From NCBI GenBank assembly GCA_002434245.1, contig DJJR01000004.1, forward strand, positions 69,160-133,159: DNA of 64,000 bases, in the 5' to 3' direction. Position 1 is the stretch's first letter. Every line of letters begins with the position of its first letter. The stretch comes from Pelosinus fermentans (GTDB taxonomy: Bacteria > Bacillota > Negativicutes > DSM-13327). Below the pieces are notes generated by a model. The model did not search any database and was not told the DNA's origin. It worked only from the letters and a program-made list of their open reading frames with translations. Of the stretch, positions 51,940 to 60,823 are shown piece by piece. Made by a program: the position numbers and the translations under genes.

Positions 51940-52974
51940 TTATTTTATTTTGTCGATATCCACATTCTCACCTAGACGCCACAGACTGATATGATTAGCC
52001 CCCTGTTCTTTCGCAATTCTTATCCAATAATTTAACGTTTTTACATCCGCATACCAGACTTGATAAGACACACCTTTACTTTGATAATCAAAAACTACGG
52101 ATTGGCTTTCTTCATCTCTTCGGGTTTCACTATCATATATCGCAGCCAGGGTTTTTGCTTCCACTTCTGTCAGGAACCTTTTTTCACCGTTATCGGCCCA
52201 TAGACATCCGCCAGTTGAAAATGCCACCGATTTTTCACCCGGCAAAACTTCCATTTGGCTTATTGTTTTTTGAATAAAATCCTTATTGGACTTAGGACCG
52301 GGAGCACTATGCAGTCCAAAAAGGTTATAGAGCATAACAACATATTCCGGCCCCTTCACAAAATCGATAGAAGAGAAGGGCGTACTCGGTTCCAGTACAA
52401 TCCTTAATTTTAAATTATTTTTCATGGCTTTTGCATACAGTCTGTCTGCAAACTGCAAAAACGTCTGTCCAATGGTTTCTTCCTTCCATATTCTTTCATA
52501 ATCAATTTCAATACCATCATATCCACCTTGCAATGTCAATGTAATGATTTCATCAATATGTTTCTCCATAGACGCATCATCGGAAAATAACCTGCGAAGG
52601 ACTTCTGTATCTTTCATCACAGCCGATCCATCAGAATTCTGCTTATCATTGACAAAAGTAAGGTAGGTTTCATATTTTCCCTTTTTCTTTTGCAATTCGT
52701 TTTTTTTATCACTGAGCTCTTTAGGTATGAAAAGGCGATCATTACTATCGAAATATGCACCAAAATAAGAGAGTTTCTCGAGTTTTTTTCCTAGTCTTTC
52801 TAAATCTCTTTCTCCAGTTTCTAAGTCCCAATAGGCCAGCCATCCAGATATCTTAGCTGGTTCTTTCGCGACTGCATTAACAGCAGATTGACTATTATAA
52901 TTGCAGCCAATCAAGATACCAAAAACCGATGCAAAAATAACTGTTTTAATAATTTTATAACCTGTGCTGCTCAT
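51940..52974 (-). CDS. GH18-like glycoside hydrolase lipoprotein
   Basis: 344 residues. The N-terminus is a lipoprotein signal with lipobox-like GILIGC. The TIM-barrel motif GGYDGIEIDYE corresponds to the GH18 DxxDxDxE element (DGIEIDYE, with the catalytic Glu at its end). Further family-like segments are WLAYWD near the N-terminus and YQVWYADVKTLN near the C-terminus. GGAGGAAG precedes the ATG. Last gene of the polysaccharide operon. It may cleave or trim the exported amino-sugar polymer, comparable in position to PgaB's hydrolase domain. Confidence 0.75.
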   Translation of the reverse strand: MSSTGYKIIKTVIFASVFGILIGCNYNSQSAVNAVAKEPAKISGWLAYWDLETGERDLERLGKKLEKLSYFGAYFDSNDRLFIPKELSDKKNELQKKKGKYETYLTFVNDKQNSDGSAVMKDTEVLRRLFSDDASMEKHIDEIITLTLQGGYDGIEIDYERIWKEETIGQTFLQFADRLYAKAMKNNLKLRIVLEPSTPFSSIDFVKGPEYVVMLYNLFGLHSAPGPKSNKDFIQKTISQMEVLPGEKSVAFSTGGCLWADNGEKRFLTEVEAKTLAAIYDSETRRDEESQSVVFDYQSKGVSYQVWYADVKTLNYWIRIAKEQGANHISLWRLGENVDIDKIK

Positions 52975-52995
52975 GCATTCACTTCCTCCTATTGA

Positions 52996-54864
52996 TTACA
53001 ATTTTACAATAAACCAGTTTATAAGAGATTCCCACAGCTGCCTTGCTTTAAATTTAAAAGCATCGAATCCTTGCAGACGACTGTCAAATAAATTTTTTTC
53101 GGTATCTGACCCTGTATTTTCTGTGATCATTAGCTTTTCAAACACACCATCATACACATCATCAGCCAAATTTCTTTGACTCCATCCATAACCGCCCCAT
53201 GCTGTTTCCAGATAAACAGAGCCCGACCTTGATTCAGATACTGGTAAATCGATAGCAGCATCCTTTCCATCGATCATAATGCTCATCCGATTTTCCTTAA
53301 GTGACAATGACAGCATTCGATCACCTTTTGCATGAACGCTAACATCCGATATATATTCTTCAGCACCATCTGTCACGGAAAGTGTATTCTCCATATTCTT
53401 ATCTTTCAATCGCTCTGCATAAATCTTTGCTGTTTCAGCAGAATCAGCATATACGATGAAGGTTTCTAGCTCTCGCATTTCAGCTGCCTTTTTATCTTCA
53501 GAGATGGATTGCCTTTCCTTGCCGTCATGTTTATCTAGACTTAATTTAAACAGTTCTTTCTCGGCATTACTATTTTTCTCTGTAACATATAAAATATTAT
53601 TGAGAATATATACGGATAGGAACCGATTTAAGCTTTCATCTGCTCTGAGATATATTTTTTGTAAACCAAGTTTATTTCCCTTCATTCTTACAGAAAGCTT
53701 GAGATCTTTAAAATCACTATTTTTTAAACGCAATAAACCTTTATCTTTAGGTAAAGAGGTTAGGATTATCGTTTCCTCTTGAAATTCTGAAGCTCCTTTT
53801 ATAAGCTCCCATGCTTTTTGTTTCTCCAAATCACCTTTGACAAATTCCAAATCTTGATTGATATCGTATTTGATACGCATCAACAAATGATTTGTATACC
53901 AATAGGCCTGGGGCTGCATCCTGCTTAAATCATAAAGACTGCTATTTCTCTGATTAAAGGAAAAACCTTCTCTGTTGAAGTTCATTTTAAATAATTCTTT
54001 AATCCAAGTTTCATTTACAGCACTTACTTCATCATTGTTGCCAAAACTTCCTGTATTAGAGTGCATCAATATATACATTCCAGGTACATACCCGATAGAC
54101 TTCGTATAACTCTCTTTTACAGCTTCATAATCATAAGATATCCGCTGTTTCATCCTGTTGTAACTTTCTTTCGGTATACCATATTCATCACGAATGTAAT
54201 CCATCAAATAGTGATTATATTTACGTCCCAGATAAGGCGCAACACGAGCATGTTTCAATGGATCTAATTCTCCAAGATAATTATCGTACCGATCAAATAC
54301 GTTAATAAATTCCAGTCGGTATCCATTGGTACCCATTTCCCAAAAGGTTGATTTTTCAAGTTCTTTCAGCTCACCCGGCATTAAAAATTTTGTATCTTTT
54401 CTTTCAAATTTTTCCGGATATGTCAGCATGGTTGCTTTAAAATTCAAATCTTCTAACACTTTTTGTGAGAAAATAGCTGTATCTCTCCTGCCATCTTCAA
54501 AAATCAAAAAGAGCGATTTTTCCGGCAGATCTTTTCCTTTTTGATAATAGTTTAAAATATCTTCTTGTGTGACTGTTACATAACCCAGATCTTTTAATGC
54601 CTGTAAATGCTCCTGTAAACGTCCCACCCCGATTAAATTTTGATTACCATTTCGCTCTACACCGAAATAGGCAAGGGCAATAAAACCCTTATCCCCGGAA
54701 ACGTTTGCATTCTGCGATGTATATGGATGATACGCTTTTAAAGTAAATAATGCGGCGATACAAAAAGCAAGCACTGTAAGGAGGACTACAATTTGTATCA
54801 CTACACGTATTTTTTTTCTTCTATCTTTTTGGGCAGTAAATTTTTCATTTGCTATAATCATCAT
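52996..54864 (-). CDS. Membrane-anchored polysaccharide deacetylase-like protein
   Basis: 622 residues. One N-terminal helix (VVIQIVVLLTVLAFCIAALF) is followed by a NodB-like region (GFIALAYFGVERNGNQ, KSLFLIFEDGRRDTAIFSQK, FKATMLTYPEKFE). The metal-binding TFDD motif is altered to IFEDG, so activity is doubtful. The C-terminal 270 residues are strand-rich (SGSVYLETAWGGYGWSQRN), a probable carbohydrate-binding domain. It starts one base after the synthase stop. Likely to bind or modify the nascent polysaccharide. Confidence 0.75.
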   Translation of the reverse strand: MMIIANEKFTAQKDRRKKIRVVIQIVVLLTVLAFCIAALFTLKAYHPYTSQNANVSGDKGFIALAYFGVERNGNQNLIGVGRLQEHLQALKDLGYVTVTQEDILNYYQKGKDLPEKSLFLIFEDGRRDTAIFSQKVLEDLNFKATMLTYPEKFERKDTKFLMPGELKELEKSTFWEMGTNGYRLEFINVFDRYDNYLGELDPLKHARVAPYLGRKYNHYLMDYIRDEYGIPKESYNRMKQRISYDYEAVKESYTKSIGYVPGMYILMHSNTGSFGNNDEVSAVNETWIKELFKMNFNREGFSFNQRNSSLYDLSRMQPQAYWYTNHLLMRIKYDINQDLEFVKGDLEKQKAWELIKGASEFQEETIILTSLPKDKGLLRLKNSDFKDLKLSVRMKGNKLGLQKIYLRADESLNRFLSVYILNNILYVTEKNSNAEKELFKLSLDKHDGKERQSISEDKKAAEMRELETFIVYADSAETAKIYAERLKDKNMENTLSVTDGAEEYISDVSVHAKGDRMLSLSLKENRMSIMIDGKDAAIDLPVSESRSGSVYLETAWGGYGWSQRNLADDVYDGVFEKLMITENTGSDTEKNLFDSRLQGFDAFKFKARQLWESLINWFIVKL

Positions 54865-54865
54865 C

Positions 54866-56692
54866 TTATGCCCTCTCTTGCTTTTTGCGATTCTTCTTTA
54901 ACACTTCTGCAAGATCCGCCGGAGTCATACGTGTACCCCACGTTGTTTTCCAAAAGGTAACCCAAGCAATAGGCATCTGCCATAATAGTACAGCCTCATA
55001 ATATAAGCAAAACCACAATCCGTAAATCCATGTTGAGCTTCTTCTTAGAAATAATTGAGCCATACTCATGAGCAAGGCCATTAAAAAAATACCGATTATA
55101 AAGGTAAAAGGAAACACACGATGTGTAATGGGAATGTAAATTAAATTATAAATTACAATAATCGGTGCCAAAAGTGGTACAAGTACGCCCATATAAAAAG
55201 ATAAGGCCATAAAAGGTTCCTTTCTCCACATAAATCCAGCTGCAATTAGAGACTCTCGAAGCCATGAGCGTTTCCAGCGCATCTGTTGTTTCAAAAAGAC
55301 ATTATAGTTATTCGGTACAACCGTGTTACATATCGCGGTATCTTGGTAGCCTGTGCGATTTTCTCTTAATATGAAATTGGTCATGCTTCGGTCATCACCG
55401 AAGGTAGCTTTCTCTCCCAGAAATCGTTGATTTAGCCAATCATCCATATACTTAACAAGCAAATCTTTTCTGTAACAAGACAGAGGTCCAGATAAACAAG
55501 TAACTGCATCAAAATAGCTTTCTGCAGCCTTCATGATACGAAAGGCAATGTAATATCGTACAGCCTGCATTTTTGTGAGTGCATTGGTATAGGTGTTGGC
55601 AACATCGGTTCTGCCGGAAACCCCACCCATTTTATTATCTTTAAAGGGCTGGACGATATTTCGAATAGCAAAAGGATCTAAAAAACTGTCAGAATCAACA
55701 AACACAATCAATTCATGCTGCGCCATTACGGTTCCTTTTGCCAATGCCTCTCTTTTACCTGCATTATTTTCCTGAACAATATAATGAAGTCTGCTTTCAA
55801 TATCATAGCGTTGTTCTTTAACTTTAAGTTCTTCTACGATCTCTTTTATTTTTTCAACCGAGTTATCATTCGAACAATCATCTACGATAATTACTTCCAG
55901 TTTATGAGTCGGGTAATCTTGATTAATACAGCCTAAAATTGTTCTTTGTATCCATTGTCCTTCATTGAAACAAGGAACAATAATTGTGACACCAGGCGTA
56001 AAGTCCTTATCAATAGGAACAGGTCGGTAAAAAGATCCAAACAGATATCGGCTAAGCAAGAATGTGGCTGCAATAATACTGTACATATACAACATTTTAT
56101 TAAATTTAAAATAAAGTACACTTTCTGCCCTCATCAGAAGAATGCAGGCAGTAATAAAGAATAGAAAAAATGAGGCTGCGGAAAGCATATACCAATTTTT
56201 CTTCTTGGTAGCATACTGAGCAAGTGATTCGATAAATTCCACTCCACATAAGGTTTTCCCTTCTGCATTTTGGTCAAAACGGATATAATGGGCGGCGATA
56301 TCAACTTTCATCTCATAACCTTCCGGCATCGTGCCGGGCGTTATAACAAACTTCAGTTTGATTTTTGATGCGAGGCTCAATCCACTAGCTACTTCCGGAA
56401 AAACTTCCAATAACATACCTGTTGTTGATATATCAACGCCTTTCGCGAGACATGCTACTTCTTTTCCATCATAAACATATAGGATTGAGACATCATAATT
56501 CACCAAGTAGCGTCTGCCCAATTTTTCATTTTCTACAAGAGTTGATATATCATTCAGATCTTCGTTTCCCTTTATGCGGCGTCTGTCTACATTCGTACGC
56601 AGTCTTTCTTTATCAGGCACTTTAGAAATCAGCCTGCGATCAGGTTTGGCAACAAGTAAAATATCCTCTTCTATTTTTATCTTTTCCATCAT
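54866..56692 (-). CDS. Processive glycosyltransferase (GT2) with N-terminal PilZ domain
   Basis: About 608 residues. The N-terminal 150 residues match PilZ: a basic stretch (GRRYLVNYDV), the DxSxxG motif in GVDISTTGMLLE, and CGVEF. The RxxxR motif is not textbook. Two helices follow, then a GT2 catalytic domain: TIIVPCFNEGQWIQRTI, EVIIVDDCSNDNS, FVDSDSFLDP (DxD) and QMRWKRSWLRES (QxxRW), then four or so C-terminal helices. This is the layout of membrane polysaccharide synthases that need c-di-GMP. The start could also be 56689; the frame continues to 56707 without a binding site. Confidence 0.85.
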   Translation of the reverse strand: MMEKIKIEEDILLVAKPDRRLISKVPDKERLRTNVDRRRIKGNEDLNDISTLVENEKLGRRYLVNYDVSILYVYDGKEVACLAKGVDISTTGMLLEVFPEVASGLSLASKIKLKFVITPGTMPEGYEMKVDIAAHYIRFDQNAEGKTLCGVEFIESLAQYATKKKNWYMLSAASFFLFFITACILLMRAESVLYFKFNKMLYMYSIIAATFLLSRYLFGSFYRPVPIDKDFTPGVTIIVPCFNEGQWIQRTILGCINQDYPTHKLEVIIVDDCSNDNSVEKIKEIVEELKVKEQRYDIESRLHYIVQENNAGKREALAKGTVMAQHELIVFVDSDSFLDPFAIRNIVQPFKDNKMGGVSGRTDVANTYTNALTKMQAVRYYIAFRIMKAAESYFDAVTCLSGPLSCYRKDLLVKYMDDWLNQRFLGEKATFGDDRSMTNFILRENRTGYQDTAICNTVVPNNYNVFLKQQMRWKRSWLRESLIAAGFMWRKEPFMALSFYMGVLVPLLAPIIVIYNLIYIPITHRVFPFTFIIGIFLMALLMSMAQLFLRRSSTWIYGLWFCLYYEAVLLWQMPIAWVTFWKTTWGTRMTPADLAEVLKKNRKKQERA

Positions 56693-56803
56693 CCACTTCC
56701 CTGCCATTTCTACGCTACTGAGTAGAGCAGCATATAATCACTCTCTCCAGTCATATCACCATAGATAAACTCAACTTTTTAATTAACTAGGAGCCACTGC
56801 TAT

Positions 56804-59455
56804 TCATTTCAGTGATTCTCGGTTTGTTTGCGAATAGCCATCCATTAAATAATCTGATAACCTGCCAACTTTAAATTTAGAAGGATCAGAATCTGCTTTG
56901 GCTTCATTTGCAGTTAGCAGGATATCTAAAGCTATTGCAGTATACGCAGCACTATCTAACATATGAAGAACCAAAACTGCGCCTTTTTTTACTTTTCCAT
57001 TTTCTGTATATACTCCATCTTCAATTATTTTTTCAAGTTGAGAAACGCTTTTTGCTCTATAATCATTTGTGTTGCACGAACCAGAAACAATAAATTCATA
57101 ACCGGATTCAAACAGCGCCTCAAATCCTCTCTTGCTGATTGCAAGGGTTGGCGGACGAAAATATTTCGTTAGCATTGGTTTGCCATTAATGCTTACATCA
57201 CCTGTAATATTTAATAATTTTTGATAGGATGTAGTAAGCTCTTGAACATACTCTTCTTTATCTTGAGAATAGACTTGCTTGCCTGTCTTCGGATCACGAA
57301 CCACCATAGGTTTATGTTTGTCAGAATGATCTCCAATATTATGACCTTGCATGGCAATCGTTCGAAGCAGATTTGGGTTATTTAATACATTGTGGGTGAG
57401 AATAAAGAAGGTTGCCGGTACATCATGCTTGCGCAAGACATATAGTATTTTGTTGACTGATGCATCCGTCCCCCAGTCGTCGAAGGTAACAAAAATAACA
57501 TTGTCTTTTGTGTGTATCAATCCACTCTTATCAAGACGGCGAGTGTCCATTTTTGAGAACCCCAGCATATTATTACTGTCATTAACATCCCCGTTTCCGA
57601 TATAGCGCTTAGAGGCTTCTGACAGAAAATTGTGTGTATCGATCACTTGCTTAGATTCATTATTTTTTAAATGTGCTGGAACATTCGCCAGATCTACCGG
57701 GTATCGATAAATAAACCTAGTATTATTAAGAATTTCTCCGATCGGCTTAATCGTATACTGCGAGTCATTTGATGAATTATTTACAGGGTTATCATAAAAT
57801 GTTGCATAGGCAATGTTATCCACTTTGCGTTGCTTAATTAATTCAGCCAAATCGCCGACTAAATGTTCATTAGCATAGTAATCCATTCTAAAATGTACAA
57901 TTTGCCCCCGTACTAAAGACAACATGGATTTTCCGAAAATCTCTGCCATCACTTGATCTGCTGAAGTGTAATCTTTATGCTTGTTTTGAACAACATTGAC
58001 AGATTGACCAATCAATTTATAACCCAAGTCAAATATCACTTCTTTAGTTGTATCAGTTACAGCCCCCCATGGCTGCTTTACCAAGTTTGTAGCCATACCA
58101 AACTGTTCTTGCAGTTTCTTACTATCACGCAGAATCGTACTGCGCGTTTCATCAGCACTCTCTCCATCCTTAGGTCTGATCGCGATACCAATTTCGTGTC
58201 CATTTTCAATGATTCTTCGCAGTGTTTCAGGGTACTTTCTCATTTCTACCTCCGCTACAAAGAAGGTAGCTTTAATACCTAGACGATGTAACCTTGTCAG
58301 TACATCATTAACCACTGCTTCATTTGCCAATCCTCCGAAGGTATAAGAAAGAGCCGGCTCTGTGGTTGGAATCATCTTTATTTCTTGTGCCTCGCTATTT
58401 ACACTCTCTGCCGCATAAGCGGTGCGGCCAACAAATAAAGCTGTAAATTCTTCTTGCAGGAAAGAAGATATGTTTATAAGAAAAGAGTAGTGAATGCTTT
58501 CTTTAACATGATCTATACTATTTTGCAAAAAAGTAGTTTTTACTGGATTTTGGACACTGTTGTCAACTGGGAAATCTTCTACATAGGTTGTAATATAATT
58601 TGCCTTGCCAATAGCAATTAGAAGTCTTTCTACCGCAGCGATCGTCTCTTTTTCTCCTAATTCTACTTCTTGGGGCAATTCTTTTAATCCAGGCTGTTTG
58701 TCAACTGCCGGTCGTAAATCCGTTTTTCCTGGTTCATTTACAATCAGTTCAATATTGGGTTTTAGTTTAATGGAAACAATACTTCCAGATTTAAGCTTGC
58801 CGACAAAAGCATTCGCTGCTAAAAGAGAATCTATTTGTTTCACATTCAAGAAAGCATCACTTTTCACAACACTGTTAAAACCACAGGCCTTTGCCGCCTG
58901 CAATACTAGATCTGTATATTGCGTCTCATTACATTTCAAGAGATTTGGTTCTTGATCGGTAGTCACTTTAATAATTTTTTGTGCCTGACTGAAATCTTTC
59001 ACTACTCTTTCCATAGGCAGAGTTTCCATTTTACTCATGCCTGAAAATGAGTAGTTTTCTATTTTATGTCCTGCTTTTTTAATATTAACAACAGTTTGTG
59101 GATCTTCGGCTGTCTGCATCCCATCTACAAAAAAAGTTGCTTTCATATTATGTTTTTTTAATAGGTCTAAAATTTGCTGCATGCTAGTGCTATCTGCCAG
59201 TCCATCAAAAGTCAGCGCAATTTGGCGCAGACCACTATTGCTATGCATAATTATAGTTGCTTTTTCTGGACTCTTTTTCATTTGGGCTAGTGCCTGAGCA
59301 ATTTCTGCCTCCGCATGATAAGAGCTTTCTATATCCGTAATATTTCGATAGTCGCCGCCAGTCGGCGTTGTAAAAAAATCTTTAAAGAAATGCACACCTA
59401 AAAGGCAAACACCGATAAATAGAACCAGTACTAATACTATTTTCTTATTTTTCAC
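56804..59455 (-). CDS. Large membrane-anchored protein with three polysaccharide-deacetylase-like domains
   Basis: About 883 residues. An N-terminal signal anchor (KKIVLVLVLFIGVCLLGVHF) is followed by three NodB-like units: IALTFDGLADSTSM...KATFFVDG, LSYTFGGLANEAVV...KATFFVAE and IFVTFDDWGTDASV...PATFFILT. Only the third has the full metal site (TFDDW and HSDKH, then YFRPP); the first two lack the second Asp or the HxxxH. The last domain probably de-N-acetylates the polymer, while the first two may only bind it. I choose the GTG at 59455 after AGGGGTG. Confidence 0.8.
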   Translation of the reverse strand: MKNKKIVLVLVLFIGVCLLGVHFFKDFFTTPTGGDYRNITDIESSYHAEAEIAQALAQMKKSPEKATIIMHSNSGLRQIALTFDGLADSTSMQQILDLLKKHNMKATFFVDGMQTAEDPQTVVNIKKAGHKIENYSFSGMSKMETLPMERVVKDFSQAQKIIKVTTDQEPNLLKCNETQYTDLVLQAAKACGFNSVVKSDAFLNVKQIDSLLAANAFVGKLKSGSIVSIKLKPNIELIVNEPGKTDLRPAVDKQPGLKELPQEVELGEKETIAAVERLLIAIGKANYITTYVEDFPVDNSVQNPVKTTFLQNSIDHVKESIHYSFLINISSFLQEEFTALFVGRTAYAAESVNSEAQEIKMIPTTEPALSYTFGGLANEAVVNDVLTRLHRLGIKATFFVAEVEMRKYPETLRRIIENGHEIGIAIRPKDGESADETRSTILRDSKKLQEQFGMATNLVKQPWGAVTDTTKEVIFDLGYKLIGQSVNVVQNKHKDYTSADQVMAEIFGKSMLSLVRGQIVHFRMDYYANEHLVGDLAELIKQRKVDNIAYATFYDNPVNNSSNDSQYTIKPIGEILNNTRFIYRYPVDLANVPAHLKNNESKQVIDTHNFLSEASKRYIGNGDVNDSNNMLGFSKMDTRRLDKSGLIHTKDNVIFVTFDDWGTDASVNKILYVLRKHDVPATFFILTHNVLNNPNLLRTIAMQGHNIGDHSDKHKPMVVRDPKTGKQVYSQDKEEYVQELTTSYQKLLNITGDVSINGKPMLTKYFRPPTLAISKRGFEALFESGYEFIVSGSCNTNDYRAKSVSQLEKIIEDGVYTENGKVKKGAVLVLHMLDSAAYTAIALDILLTANEAKADSDPSKFKVGRLSDYLMDGYSQTNRESLK

Positions 59456-59473
59456 GTATATCACCCCTAATGA

Positions 59474-60796
59474 TTAAAGACTCCAGTAAGAATAGCCTTC
59501 TTCTTCTACGAACTTTTGCTCAAATATATTTTTGATATCAATAAAGACATTTTTGGTTTGTGACTTTTGCTGTTTAAACAACTTTTTCAAGTCTGCCAGC
59601 GGCAAATTCTTAAATTGCTGATGCGCTACTAAAAATACCAGACAATCAGCATTCCGAACATCTTTTAGATCTACTAAATCCATATTAAATTCTTTTTTAA
59701 ATTCTGCTGTATCAGCAATAGGATCTACCACCTTTACTTTGATTCCATATATGGAAAGATGCCTACACACCTCTACTGCTTTTGAATTGCGCATATCCGG
59801 ACAATTTTCTTTGAAGGTGATGCCCATAATATAAATAGTAGCTTTCCTTACATTTACATTGGATTGAATCATTTTTTTTATGATATTATCAGTAACAAAA
59901 ATTGCCATATTATCATTGACTTTTCTGCCGGCGGCAATAATCTGTGAATGATAGCCTAGCATTTCTGCCTGATAAATAAAGTAATAGGGATCGACACCAA
60001 TACAATGACCGCCTACTAATCCAGGCGAAAAGCCTAAAGCATTCCATTTGGTATTCATGGCATCAATCACTTCTTTGGTGCTGATTCCCATCCGATCAAA
60101 TGCCATTGCCAATTCATTCATAAAGGCAATATTAATATCCCTTTGAGCATTTTCAGCCAATTTTGTTGCTTCTGCAACTTTAATGCTAGGTGCTTTATAA
60201 ACACCAGCTTGGATAATCAACTCATAAACGGCTGCCATACTCTCCAAAGTCTCTTCGTCCATACCTGCTACAATTTTTTTTATGTTTTTAAGCGTATGAA
60301 GTCGATCTCCAGGATTAATTCGCTCTGGTGAATAGCCGATTTTAAAGTCTTTGCCGCATACTAGACCCGACTCTTTTTCTAAAATAGGAGTACAAATATC
60401 CTCTGTAACTCCTGGATACACTGTGGATTCAAAAACAACAATGGTTCCTTGCGATAAATTTCTCCCTATCAATTTGCTGGCATTGATAATAGGTGCCAGA
60501 TTAGGCGTCTTATCGCCATTAACAGGGGTCGGTACAGCAACAATGATAAAGCTGGCTTCTTTTAGCCGCGTTGAGTCACTAGTAAATTCTAAAGTTGTAC
60601 GTTGAATTTCTGCATCACCAATTTCATTGGTAGGATCAATTCCCTTTTTGTAAATATCAATTTTTTCTTGGTTGATATCGATCCCTAATGTTTTAACTTT
60701 CTCAGCAAAAGCAACAGCAACTGGTAAACCCACATATCCAAGCCCGACAACTGCTAAGAAATCTTTTTTTGTTAGAATTCTTTCAAATATGTCCAT
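59474..60796 (-). CDS. Nucleotide-sugar dehydrogenase (UDP-HexNAc type)
   Basis: 440 residues. An NAD-dependent four-electron oxidation of a UDP-sugar to the uronic acid. N-terminal Rossmann motif AVVGLGYVGLPVAVAFA; middle domain with KVAEATKLAENAQRDINIAF; active-site Cys in GLVGGHCIGVDPYYF; C-terminal MGITFKENCPDMRNSKA. The sequence is closer to the TviB/WbpO group (UDP-GlcNAc or GalNAc dehydrogenases) than to UDP-glucose dehydrogenases. It probably makes the aminouronic precursor for the synthase. Confidence 0.88.
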   Translation of the reverse strand: MDIFERILTKKDFLAVVGLGYVGLPVAVAFAEKVKTLGIDINQEKIDIYKKGIDPTNEIGDAEIQRTTLEFTSDSTRLKEASFIIVAVPTPVNGDKTPNLAPIINASKLIGRNLSQGTIVVFESTVYPGVTEDICTPILEKESGLVCGKDFKIGYSPERINPGDRLHTLKNIKKIVAGMDEETLESMAAVYELIIQAGVYKAPSIKVAEATKLAENAQRDINIAFMNELAMAFDRMGISTKEVIDAMNTKWNALGFSPGLVGGHCIGVDPYYFIYQAEMLGYHSQIIAAGRKVNDNMAIFVTDNIIKKMIQSNVNVRKATIYIMGITFKENCPDMRNSKAVEVCRHLSIYGIKVKVVDPIADTAEFKKEFNMDLVDLKDVRNADCLVFLVAHQQFKNLPLADLKKLFKQQKSQTKNVFIDIKNIFEQKFVEEEGYSYWSL

Positions 60797-60823
60797 TCTT
60801 ATTCCATCTCATCTGTGTATTCA

